This document shows positions 44,830 to 55,689 of a stretch of 64,000 nucleotides of DNA, in pieces. Source of the stretch: Blasia pusilla (Eukaryota > Marchantiophyta > Marchantiopsida > Blasiales); assembly GCA_050084515.1 (NCBI GenBank), contig CM114272.1:20212001-20276000 (forward strand). Direction: 5' to 3'. Under the pieces are notes generated by a model. That model was not told the origin of the DNA and ran no database searches. It was given only the letters and a program-made list of their open reading frames with translations. The first letter of the stretch is position 1; each line of letters opens with the position of its first letter. Both the position numbers and the translations under genes were made by a program.

Positions 44830-46740
44830 AACTATACTATAGTCGAATCGGGAATCTCAACATATATAATATCATCAAAATTAGAGGTTATCCTTGGCTT
44901 ATCCTCAGAGGCAAGAAGAATCAAAATATACACATGTGGTAGATCCCTCTTTTGAAACTCCACTTCATGAATAGATCCCACCACTCGCCCCAAAATATGC
45001 TTATCCACTATAAGCCTCAATTCCATTTATTTTTTGGAAAATGCGTAGAACTAAGTAAGGACGATCTAAGGTTTTTTTGACCATTAAGTAGAGCATAAGT
45101 GATCTATGGCCACTTCGGGTTGCAAGTCATTGTAAGAAAGTAATCATGTTTTCCAAAAGCTCTCCCAATTGTGATGGCATCATGATACAATTGATGCTCC
45201 TATAAAAGATGAAGGTAAAATAACTCATCTCCCTATGGCATGACCATCATTATCATGCCGAGTCATAGCATCTCTCACAGCTAGGTATAAATCAGCTCTC
45301 AAACCCTTTTGATGTAGTCATATCCATGTTAATTATTGCATCTCAATACTTGCGTATATATCTACCACATATTCTTGAGTAAGACAAGAAAACTTCAACA
45401 ACTTGTTGTGATCTTGAGCATTGGCTGTGATTTGGAGTCAAAATGAAGCAAATTGTAGAGTAGTGATAGTCTTGGAACTTGCATCATGAGTCGTCTCTCC
45501 ACCTTGAAGTTGCTCTTCTTCCATTTCATCTAGTACATTATGGTCAACATTCTCATCTCCATCTTCCTCCATCGCAACATACCCTCTGTTCCTCGCATTC
45601 CCTCTAAGATCACCCATCCAAATAGGTATGTTAAGATGCCAACAAGCTTCACCATACAAAAAAGGCAATACAAAGTGCAATGGAATATAAGACTCATTCA
45701 AGTTGAACATTTGACGAATCTGTCCCCATATAAACAGAAAATAATATCACGTCCTTCTCTAGCCTTACTTCCGTCTCGAGGCAAGATAGAAGCAATCTCC
45801 GAAGGAATAGACGATGTGTTCTGTTTCACATCAAGCCCTCGCTTACCAATATGAAAATCATAATTACATAAATCCATGGTCACATATCAAAAGATAGCGA
45901 TATATGTCTAATGTTCATGTAACATATCTTGTAATCCCCTCAAGATCTCAACCCTCAATCGATCACGATTATCTCATTTCAGGATCCTTCTCCTTTGTTC
46001 AATTTGATACTCATCATCATGAAGCAAAATTTTTGCAAATTGTGGAGAAATATTTTTCTCCGCATTAAGTGGTACAAAGGCATGATTAATACTACCTTAA
46101 TTCCTCAATTTCCTTGCACCACCGCCATGCTCTATAACATGTGCTCAAATTTATGCCAATTGAAGAGCGATGTTATAGGCACGCAAAAATATGGAGACTA
46201 TTTTACGTGACACCGGAAATCGACTCAAATAGAAAAGAAGGTGAAGCCTTCAAATATGGTAATTGAACCTAACCATACTCACAACACATCCCAAATGAGA
46301 GGTTGGGGACTTTGATGACTTAACTCTCTTACACTTCCAATGTAGCACTTCGCAAGTCAGACAAACATCATTCTAACAACCAGCCATACTATCGATACAA
46401 TATCCCAACCAAAGAATTAGAATATGTTTATTTTCAAAGTCACGCATACGTGCAATATTCACTAACTTCCTCAAGTCCACTATCCTTCTACATGTCACAT
46501 TTGGAGCAATAAAAAATATACGATCTTTGTTTACCTCCAAGTAAACCTCACGATAACTCATTTCGAGAGGAAAATTATAGTCATGTATAGTATTCCCTCT
46601 TGAAGAATCACCATAATGTTCTCCATCGTGTGATGCAACCTAATCAGCATGCCTCCATCTTTGGCCATTGGCTTACCCAACCCAAAGCATATCATGTAAA
46701 CTTTGAGGGTTGGAAGAAACACGAAGACTGGAAAGAATAA
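44830..46740 (-). pseudogene. Helitron Rep (HUH) N-terminal part
   Basis: Minus-strand landmarks in order: NPQSLHDMLWVG (46700), REVYLEVNKDRIFFIAPNVT (46540), a zinc-binding-like CEVLHWKCKRVKSSKS (46350), FLRAYNIALQLA (46190), the RDIIFCLYGDRFVKCST to IPLHFVLPFLYGEACWHLNI stretch (45760-45630), EYVVDIYASIE, LRADLYLAVRDAMTRHDNDG, VILPSSFIGAS (45190), CHHNWESF, and EFQKRDLPHVYILILL (44960). Helitron Rep nicks and joins DNA in rolling-circle transposition. The HUH motif, normally PHxH, is PHVY, so one metal-binding His is lost. Many stops. The domain stops at VEIPDSTIV (44832) before its catalytic-Tyr motif, which is found on the plus strand at 50205. Confidence 0.85.
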
Positions 46741-48117
46741 AAATTTTAAAAGTAGGATTAGAGTAAAGTTATTATTTAAGGTCAGTTAATAAGAAAATTT
46801 CAGAAATGAAAAAGAAATATGGAAAAGAAGTGTACATTGGAGATGGCGTAATTACAATCCTTGACTCAAGGATTGCATCATATATCCTTGTCATAGGCCT
46901 GAATAACAACCAAATTTTAGAAGATATACACCAAAGTTCTAAATAATAGACATAATTAAAGTTTATACTAGAGAATAATATAATACAAAAGTATACCTTA
47001 TATTATCTTCAACATCAACGTCATCAATTCCATCGGTTACTCTAGGAGCAAGTACTTCCTTAATGGGAGCAAGACCTATCCTAGTGGAATATAGGTGTGT
47101 AGATGTATTCATCCTTATCAAAGAATCATCAATACACTCCCCATTAGGTTAGTCAACGATATCACCATGTTTCCGTCTTTGGCCTTGCGCCCGTGCAACT
47201 CGAAGCATGTTATGTAACCGTTGAGGGTTAGAAGGAAGTCGAAGTCTGCGTGGGATAATTTATTTTTAAATCATTATCACAAAATAATCAATAGAGATAA
47301 AATTTCAAAATATGAAATATGAAAACATGATTTTCACACTCAAGAATAGTACATTGGAGATGGCATAATAGTTGTTGAATGAGAAAACATATCGGTGTAA
47401 TTACCATGGACTTGGAAAGGTACAAAGATTCATAATATACCAAATTTAATTACAATATTAAAAAATAAGATTTTTTTGGCTAGCTTCCAATTGAAGTTGG
47501 ATACAAAAAATGGTACTACTTCATATTATCTTCAACATCAAAGTCTTCAATTCTAGTAGAAGTTGTAGGAGCCACTACTTCATTAATAGATGCAAGATTC
47601 ATCCCAACATTAGGATTTTCTTCATATGTTCAACTCCTAGAATGATCACAAGAAAAAGCATCACCATCAAGGTCAATCAAATCATCGTGCCTTCCTCTTT
47701 GACCTTGAGCTTGAGCAACTTGAAGCATGACATGTAATCTTCAAGGGTTGGAAGGAAAAGGCAGATTGCAATAAAAACTCCTCTTAAAGAATTAGTTATG
47801 TAACTTCCACATTAGAATACATCAATAAAGAAAACTAATGAAAATAAAAGGACTTTCATAGAATAGAAACATACATAGGAGATGAGGTAATCATAACATT
47901 AGAAGGCTTAAACACATTCAATACAATTGTCACTCGCCTGCGAAACAAACATTGTCAAAAAATAAATCACAATAAGCCAAGATTATTCACAATGATTATA
48001 ATCTTGAAATTCTAAAGAAATAAAATAAGATAATGCCTTTAATCCACATACACATGTCTTTGACTTTTTCCTTGAGCTCTTTAAGCATTTGATGGAACGG
48101 TTGTGGATTTGGAAGTC
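46370..48117 (-). repeat. Four-unit array of related exons upstream of Rep
   Basis: On the minus strand four exon-like blocks share L-P-S-N-P-Q-x-[LF]-H-x-M-L: D at 48117-48041 (LPNPQPFHQMLKELKEK), C at 47765-47520 (LHVMLQVAQAQGQRGRHDDL), B at 47245-46997 (RLPSNPQRLHNMLRVARAQG) and A starting 46737 (LHDMLWVG-stop-ANGQRWRHAD). Block B is bounded by CAG and GTATAC and is 249 nt. B and C share the end E-D/D-D-x-D-V-E-D-N-[IM]. A short second block, ACATWGGAGATGRSGTAAT on the plus strand, recurs at about 46838, 47354 and 47875. Block A runs into Rep, so the module belongs to the Helitron N-terminus. C has lost its acceptor AG. Confidence 0.7.
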
Positions 48118-48524
48118 TACAAAATAAGAAAGAAGAAATTAAAAATAAATAAATTAAAGATTTTTTCCATAATATACCTGGAAAATTCAAATATCCTTAA
48201 ATTAAAATAGTGCTAAAAATCCTTACATTTTAGATATTGTTGTCGTACAAGGAAGTACAAAGCGCATCTTGTAAAGCGCTCGCTTTTTCCTTTGATTCTA
48301 TGTCTTTTTTGCATTCTTGGATGCAAGATGCGTGTTGCCCCCAAAGTTAGTGATGTCAATAAAAGGCCTTTTACCACTTTGCCATGATACTTGATCCTTA
48401 TCCATCATATGAAAAAAAATTTCCACAGAAAGCAAGATTTTTTTCCAAAAAAAACATAGAAATGTTCAAAGAACATACGAACTTGACCAATACATGGATA
48501 TGAATCCCAAAAATGGTAAATTTA

Positions 48525-48934
48525 TTATGTTTTATATAAATAAAATAAATGAATTCTTCTATCAAGTAAGATTGAGTTACTCATTCCACTTGAGGCTTTA
48601 GATTTATGAAAATGATCACTACTAAGAATCCAAGACCTAGACCCTAAGGCGTCTTGCATAAATGAATAGCGAGAAGATATGCGCTTAGATGAAAGATTAC
48701 AATCTTTAGTCGAACCTGTATCTCCTTGTTCCTCCTTACCTTGGGATAACACCACATTAATACGTTGATTTATAGGTTATACTTATTATCTACCTCTTCA
48801 TAAAAAAGAGGTGTTGGAACATAGCCATCACTCAAAACTTGTACAACTTCAATTCTCTCACGATTTATTGGGATAGGCTCAAGTGATTCTTCACCAAGAG
48901 GAATATACAACTCACCATCATTATCTTGCCCCAT
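48525..48934 (-). pseudogene. Putative N-terminal exon(s) of the Helitron gene
   Basis: From an ATG at 48934 the frame reads MGQDNDGELYIPLGEESLEP, then IPINRERIEVVQVLSDGYVP and a stop at TATAACCTATAA. One base off, PINQRINVVLSQGKEEQGDT continues to SFMQDALGSRSWILSSDHFH (stop at 48525). It is polar with no domain I know. Same strand and 5' position relative to the exon array suggest it is the start of the Helitron ORF. Placement is an inference. Confidence 0.4.
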
Positions 48935-49104
48935 CCTTTATAAAATATTGGGTTCCTTCTACGCTCCTTTGTCAAAACCTGAAAATTTGGAACAAGTCAT
49001 TACATTTAAATAATTTCATTGATATAAAAAAATACAACATAAGAGAGAGTTTCATAATTTGAAGAGAAAATCTTATATTTTAAATTATTTTTCTAATATG
49101 AGTA

Positions 49105-49470
49105 TCAACGCCAATGAAAAAATATACTCTCTTGGCTAATTATGCTAATTGCTATATTCAACATTTGATCATGATTAGGAGAAAGAGTAGCAAACATCAA
49201 ATCTCCAACCTCACAACTGTCACCACTATTATCTATATCCTTATGACTGATATACATATATTCTCTGTCAAACTTATCAATAATATACCATCCCTCCGAA
49301 TCATAGAGGGAAGTGTAAGAGTATTCTACATCGTCATGTTCTTCAAGACCATGGTATATTTCTATGAAATATCTCTCACCACTATTGAGAATACCCATAA
49401 CTTCCTCGACTCTCCCAACTTTCCTAACATCCTCAACCTGATTTCAAAAATTTGAAGGAGGAGTGGATCG
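49105..49470 (-). other. Acidic minus-strand ORF upstream of the Helitron
   Basis: The frame from about 49420 reads VEEVMGILNSGERYFIEIYH, then GLEEHDDVEYSYTSLYDSEG and EYMYISHKDIDNSGDSCEVG. It is strongly acidic and looks coding, but I recognise no family. It may be a further 5' exon of the Helitron gene or part of another insertion. The stretch 49480-50070 is AT-rich with no assignable gene. Confidence 0.35.
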
Positions 49471-50071
49471 GACAAATTAGGCTCCATATAAAATAATTTA
49501 CGTTTTCGTCGCAAGCAAGACAAAAAAATTTTGTGCTCCTCATCTCTCTCTACCATATATTCGGGACTCCCAATCTCTATGATTGTTTTTGCAATTGAAG
49601 GCCTCTTACATCTCGATGAGAGTCTTGACATAACACAAGTAAGGCTCACTCTGTACATGCAATATAATTCGATGCAAATAAAAATAAGGGTTATCAAATC
49701 TTCAACATCAAACATAAATTTAAATCTAATTAATAATTTAACTAAATTTAGAATAAAAATCTTTCGCAAGTTTAAAAACAAAAGCTACCAAGCTGAAAAA
49801 ATATTTGGTATCCAAAACTTTATGTGATTGTGAGAAATTGTATAATACATGGACCATTTGGAATACTTGATCCAAATGCGCTATGCACAAACTAAACAAA
49901 AAAAAATATGTTTAAAGGGCTACCCAATGCGAATGAGGAAATGAGGATGAATATCCTATTTATAAGCGATAATCTTGTTGATCTTTAAAAAAAATTTTTA
50001 AAAATCTTGTACTCCATTTTCCCAATTTTTTTCTTAAGTACTAATATATTTATATATTTATGTTTATGTAG

Positions 50072-52870
50072 ACATGATAACATGAGGTCGATTAATAAGT
50101 TGAATCATGACTTTGATAATTGTTGGGTGGTTCCGTATAATCCGAGGTTATGAAACTTATTTCATTGTCATATTAATTTAGAGATTACAAATAGCATATT
50201 GGCGGTAAAGTACTTTTACAAGTATGTATATAATAGATCAGATGCCATATCCCATACCTTGGCAAAAAGTACAACTACGTAAGATATTGTTGATGTGATA
50301 TCATTACATCTTGATGTGAGGTACTCAACTTTCTATTTTTATTATAGTATTTTAAAATTATTTTTGGATATTGAACGTTGGGCTCTACCTATTTTTACTT
50401 TTTTCATTGCCTATGAAGGTATATTTCTTCTTCAGAAGCTTGTTGGTGAATCTTCAAGTTTAGTTTGCATGCCGGCAACCAAATATTGTATGATCAATTG
50501 TTCATCTCCTAGATAGCTAGATGGTAAAATTTTCTTGATTAAGATTCATTGGGTAATATTCTACAGCAGAGTAAGGAGACCACTCTTACTCAATGGTCTG
50601 CAAATAATATTTTCCATCCTACGACCTCACAACATCTTTATTTTGAATTTCCTTCTCATTACTCTTGGAATAAGAAGATATGGCCTCGACGTAAATGTGG
50701 AAGAAAAGGATGTGGACGCCTCATTGGACCTTTGTATACGACTAACCCAAGTTAGTTTACATCAAAGACGTATGTGTTTATTTCTGAATGTTTTTAAAAA
50801 ATTACTTAATATAATATAAGATAATATAATTTATTTTTTATTGTTTCTTAATATTTTATTTGTAGGAAAAATTATAGTGGTGAAGGGGAAGGTCATTGGT
50901 TACGATTACTTCTCCATCATGTGAGAGGAGCTCAATCATATAAAGATTTGAGGACCATTGATGGTGTTGTTTTTCTACTTTCAAGGAAACAACTATTCAT
51001 ATAGGATTGTTAGAAGACGACTAAGAAGTTTTTTCTTGTTGTGAAGAGGCGGTTGAAATTCGTACTGGTTACTCATTGTGTTTTCTCTTTGCTATCATTC
51101 TTTTGTACAACGCGCTATCTGTACTTGATATGGTGAGGGAATGTTTCTTAGTTCCACTACCAAAAGACTTTTTACATCAAAGACATGCCTTCTATTTATT
51201 TTTGCTGCAAAATTTCTATTGAATTTTGATAATTCTCTTTAAGTTTTTATCTTTTTTCTAATTTTTTGCAGAGAATCGCAACTCTTGATCTTGCCTTGGA
51301 CATTCAAACTATTAATCTTGCATTATTAGAGATCCATTACTATCTTCAAGATCATGATAAAAGAATGGTGAATTTCCCGGACATGCCTCAACCTGACTTT
51401 TTTACTCGAGATTTATCGATCTCGCGCTTGGAGGAAGAAGAGCTTTGCAATGATTGTGATATCCTTGTTGAACGTGTTCAACGAGGAGAGACCTTGTTGA
51501 ATGATGGACAACGAGCGTTATGGGATGTTGTCCATCTTCTATTTGAGGAGGTGTTGAATGATGCGCTACCTTCTGTAAGTGCATTTCATATCTGTTATGC
51601 TATTTGAATATTTTTATATAGTTTCTCTTTCCTTTGAATATCTTGTTGCTAATTATCGTGTTTGTAGGCAAAGTCATTCTTCACTAGTAGTTCTCTTAGA
51701 ATGGGAAAACCATTTCTATACAATTTCCTTCTTGCTAGAGTGCGAAGCAAGGGTCATGCAACTCTTGGAGTTGCATCGTCAAGGATTGCTGTTTTGTTAT
51801 TAGATGGAGGCCGTACAACTCATTCTTGATTCTAGATTCCGATAACGATTCATGAATCGTCCATTTGCATTATTTCTAAAATTATTTATGTTATTTATAA
51901 ATTTCTCTTTTATTTTTTTGTTAATATTTATATATATATTATGAATCAATGTATTCTTACTTTTTCATTTCTTGTGTGTTCTCTAGCTTATCAGTTAATG
52001 GTAAGGTTTTCCGCCTTATAAAAAACACAAAGTTGATCGTATGAGGCGAAGCCCCGTTAACCCATTGTCATGGTTTTCAGGTTGTTAATTGTACTCTCCA
52101 ACATATTATGGGTTTGATGGATCGTGAACTAAGAGAACTGCCATTTGGAATACCATAGTGGATTCTACAGATCCATTATGGTATTCATATTGGATTTTAT
52201 TAATTGGAGAAATCCAATTAAGAAGATGGTATACCATAGTGGATTTTATGGTCCAAGTACTATAGTCTCTCTTCTAAAGAATACCATAGTGGATTTTATT
52301 AATTTCGAAATCATGTCGCAATTTCCAAGAGAGGTGATTCTAATATTTTATTAAATATCATGAATTGATATGATATGATGACACTATTTAATTATACTAT
52401 TATAAGTTATCATTTTGATTCTAATGATTGTTTCTTTTTTTGGAAGCATAAATTTTTAAGTGTTGATGTGGTAATTGACGAGGGGATGAGGCTTGTATAC
52501 TCAACATAATTCTTGATTACATGGTTGCCATCACAACTTCCATCACACTTCTTTAATTTGAAGATTGGAGCTCCGATCATGCTATTACAAAATATTAATA
52601 AAGCAAAAGTACAAGAAAACGAGATTCGCTTCGTGATTGTTGGATTTGGTCGATATGTTATAGATGCAGTAATAATGATTGGAAAAAATATTGGAGCGTT
52701 TATTCCATGCATTCTGTTGATTGCATCTAAGTCAGGGTTACCTTTCGATTCACGACAATTTGAATTTCCTATTCTTCTAGCCTTTGCAATAACGATTAAT
52801 AAGTCTATAGCAAGAAGTCTTGATGTTTTTGGGCACATACCGGAGGATGTGCAAGTTTGGAGGGGGTGAA
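50072..52870 (+). pseudogene. Helitron Rep C-terminal part and Pif1-like helicase
   Basis: Plus-strand landmarks: INKLNHDFDNCWVVPYNPRL (50095), HINLEITNSILAVKYFYKYV with the Y-x2-K-Y motif (to 50235), SKETTLTQWSANN (50570), LYFEFPSHYSWNKK (50640), GEGHWLRLLLHHVRGAQSYK (50885), ALLEIHYYLQDHDKRMVNFP (51320), LNDGQRALWDVVHLLFEE (51500), a weak Walker A (RMGKPFLYN, 51696), [19 protein letters not shown] (51765), GLMDRELRELPFG (52105), LPSHFFNLKIGAPIMLLQN (52535) and LLAFAITINKSIARSLDVFG (52780). Intron-like GT-AG gaps lie at 50751-50865, 51133-51271 and 51575-51667. It ends in the final helicase motif at 52870, where an LTR begins. Stops and a foldback insertion at 52148 also break it. Confidence 0.88.
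52148..52310. repeat. Small foldback repeat inside the helicase
   Basis: GAATACCATAGTGGAT (52148) is mirrored by ATCCATTATGGTATTC (52171-52186) with one mismatch. TACCATAGTGGATTTTAT recurs directly at 52232 and 52282. The coding match of the helicase stops at PFG just before it and resumes near 52470. Confidence 0.75.
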
Positions 52871-53277
52871 TGTCGTATTGTCAAATCAACCAGTGTGTAA
52901 ACTCCTTCGTCCTTAAGTGTTAGATAGAGTTTCATTAGTATTAAGTAAATTGGCTTAGAAAAAGGAGATTCTTATGTTTAAACCTCTTTATGGTGCCTCT
53001 TTTATGCGGGCCCAACTTTAGGAAAAGGAGGTAATAAATAAAAGATGACTTTATAAAAGTAAAGTAGTTGCTTTAATGAAAAGCAAAAGTAGTCTTGGTT
53101 GGTGGCTAGGTTAGTTGGGGTAATTTGGAAAATATCATGTGGGTAAAAGAGGATATTTTGGAAGAGATAAGAGGAAATCTACTTGTGTCAAAATGTGATT
53201 GGCTAAGCCTTGAGAGGAAGCCATGTGGCACAAGATAAGATAAGCTCTATTTCGTACTCTTGTGGATCCCTTGTGAG

Positions 53278-53286
53278 TATATAAAG
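53278..53286 (+). promoter_or_regulatory. TATA box of LTR copy B
   Basis: TATATAAAG about 407 bases into the LTR, followed by AGGAGGGACCTTCAAGGGTT. The same arrangement is at 24772 in copy A. Confidence 0.65.
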
Positions 53287-53542
53287 AGGAGGGACCTTCA
53301 AGGGTTCATCACCTTCTATTCCACATCTTGAGTCTCTCGTGTCTCTCTTGAGTGTATGGCTTTGGGATTGCTTGCTCTTCCAATGAGAGTGGATCACCCC
53401 TCTTGGGAGAGTAACTGGACTATGGTCTATTCTTTGAGAGATTTCTAGAGTGTGGTGTGTGTGTGTGGGGATGATAGGTTTGTCACCGTAGAGGAGTTTA
53501 GTCATACTAAAATAGCGGAAGTTTTGGCTTGTTACTTCCCCA

Positions 53543-54046
53543 ATGAGAGTGGATTACCCTCTTGGGAGAATAACTCCGCCAAAACCCATTCTTGAGGAGA
53601 GTAGAGAATGTGTGTCAAGCATGGATAGGGGTGGAGCACGAGCTGTGCCCGACTTTCCTTTCCTCAATCCTTACCATGTCAAGGTACTCTTTGTAGATAG
53701 GCACTGGTTCACTCGCTATTTAGTTTATCACTTTGGGGAGGCGTTCATGAACCAGGTCATGCAATCTCCAACTCCGGTGATTCTTCCTATCGTCACATAT
53801 GGAAGGACATGGGATTGTACTTTGTATGTCCTTATATAGCGATCCATGGATGTCAATAGGCCTGGTCAAGTAGGGTTTAACACTAGTTGTGCTATCTTCC
53901 TCGTGTACAAACGTAAAATAGTTTATAGGGATTTTATAGTTAGGAATTTCTGGGTCCGATGTTACGAAGAAGTGATCGCCTCGGCACTTCCATTTGTGAT
54001 ACCTGTCGTGAGAGAATGGAGAGTGTACATCATAATTTTGTATTGA
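53543..54046 (+). pseudogene. Leader ORF pair of family G, copy B
   Basis: One reading frame, split by a TAG at 53837-53839. The first half (98 codons) includes DFPFLNPYHVKVLFVDRHWF, RYLVYHFGEAFMNQVMQSPT and TYGRTWDCTLYVLI. The second (53846-54046, 66 codons) starts MDVNRPGQVGFNTSCAIFLV and ends WRVYIIILY. Copy A has TAA instead of TAG at the same codon and the same final TGA. No domain recognised. Confidence 0.5.
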
Positions 54047-54102
54047 AAAAGGAGAACTTATTAGAGAGTTCACCTTGCATCGACCGCATCTACCGCAGCT
54101 AG

Positions 54103-54900
54103 AAGGCCCGCCCTTGCTCGAAGAAAGACTCTCGACACGACAAATGTTTCTTCCACTGGGAGCTCTTTGAGGCGGTAGTTTGTGTTTGCAAGTTGGAGTC
54201 TTATCAAGATGACTTCTTTTGGGAGTACTTCATCAATGGGGGCGAGGGGAGCGAGGATCTTCTCCGAACTTTGACAACATTGTTGAGCCAACAAGGAGGA
54301 GTTCACATCGGAGAGCAAAGATCAACAAGGGCTCTCCAAGCGATTGTGAAGAAGTTGGGGAGATTTGATGGCAGGAACATCACCAAGTATGTTCGAGAGT
54401 ACGTCTGTGAGATGGAGGTAAACCGTGTACCCGAAGGTGATATGGTGTCAAGTTTTGAGTTAGCTGTAATACTAGAGATCCGTAGTCAAGTAAAGAAGTT
54501 GAGAGCAGAAAATCCAACCTCATGGGAGGAGTACGAACAGTTGCTAAAAGGAGAATTCTTCGATGATGATGTGGATCGGGTGACTAAGAGGAGTTTTCTA
54601 GAATGGATAGAGCAACGTCCAGGGAAGGGAATGACTCCAAATGAGTTGTTGCGTGAGTTTGAGAAGCGGTTTTTTCAGCTTTCTCCTTCTGAAAGGGCAA
54701 CTCTAGACTTGAGGAAAACCGAGTTATTCCTTGAGGCGGCAGATGAGAATTTGGAGGACAAGCTTTTCATAATGTTGGCGGACAAGAATGAAGAAGGAGG
54801 TGTCAGCACTAATTGGAAGAAAGTGGAAGAAGCTGTTGCTATCCTCACAAAGCAAAGTCGAAGTAGAGGTAGAACCACAGTATTGAAGTCGGAGGTAGAA
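54103..54900 (+). CDS. Retrotransposon gag, copy B (open frame, no ATG start)
   Basis: Open from 54103: FFHWELFEAVVCVCKLESYQ, DDFFWEYFINGGEGSEDLLR, LTTLLSQQGGVHIGEQRSTR, then ALQAIVKKLGRFDGRNITKY, SFLEWIEQRPGKGMTPNELL, REFEKRFFQLSPSERATLDL and ADENLEDKLFIMLADKNEEG. It is a capsid-like helical gag of the kind seen in plant LTR elements. No in-frame ATG precedes the conserved region; the first is at MEVNRV. Initiation may be lost, or may rely on splicing or frameshifting from the leader ORF. The frame stays open to 55077, but the last 60 codons are not homologous to copy A and come from the adjacent unrelated DNA. Confidence 0.75.
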
Positions 54901-55689
54901 CCACAGTATCACGCACACTCAACACTCGGGCTCACCATGATCCTCCCAGCTAACTCACCTAAACCACTAACATTCTCGGGTCATACACGTGACCCCTACT
55001 CCGTAACCGCCATATATCCACAGACATGCTATACATGCGTGGAGATTACACTCGTCACCATAGCTACAACCATCTAGCCCCAACAACTACCCGACACCCA
55101 TCACTCTCAATCACATAAGATAAGTGCGGGAAAAGGGACTTGAATGGGTAACCAGATCACGCCCTCCAACCTACGGCACCATCAACAATCACTCCTCCAT
55201 GTGATATGACAACCTCCGCAACCCGAAACTCTCTTCAAACAACACATCAAACCTCCCATCAACATTGGTGTGTATGTCTCCATCATAATCCTTGCAAATC
55301 CTTGCTACGCCTGGTACACATCACGTCCAAAAAAATCTCTCTGCCCTCCCCCAGATGTGCCTCGTAATCTCAACTCAACCCCGGACGAACTCAACCATAT
55401 CAGCCCGTCTATCACGTCACCCGCGCCTCTATCACGTCGCCCTACCACGTCCACCCTGGCCCCTACTACATCTGCCGCCCTGCCCCTACCACATCCGCTC
55501 CTCCACGTCGCCCTACTATGTTCAATCCACTGACCACGTCAAGAAGGCACCGATCACGGCGCTCCCAACCACGTAAGGGAAAGAAAAAGGGGCCAAGGGC
55601 TTGATCCCTTTTGGAAGGGAAGGGTCACGGGTAGGGAAGGTCCGCGGCTCCACAGCTCGCTGCCCCCGGCTTCGTCCACCTCCGGCTCT
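54901..55689. other. C-rich, strand-asymmetric spacer, no gene
   Basis: On the plus strand C and A strongly exceed G from about 54900 to 55560. It includes an irregular CCTACCACRTC-type repeat (55440-55510) and is then GC-rich to 55690. ORFs here (55270-55576) are low complexity. Confidence 0.5.

Larger units (their letters stand above)
52871..54900 (+). mobile_element. LTR retroelement family G, copy B (LTR, leader, gag)
   Basis: Begins TGTCGTATTGTCAAATCAAC immediately after the truncated Helitron helicase and is collinear with copy A. TATA is at 53278; AATGAGAGTGGATYACCC boxes lie at about 53380 and 53540; leader ORFs at 53543-54046; gag at 54103-54900. Homology with copy A stops at about 54895 and no pol or 3' LTR follows. 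The LTR/leader border and primer site could not be fixed. Confidence 0.8.

Noticed and set aside
45540-45854. Plus-strand 104-aa ORF
   Set aside because: Antisense shadow of the Helitron Rep region.
55270-55576. Pro/Ser/Thr-rich plus-strand ORFs
   Set aside because: They follow from the C-rich biased sequence.
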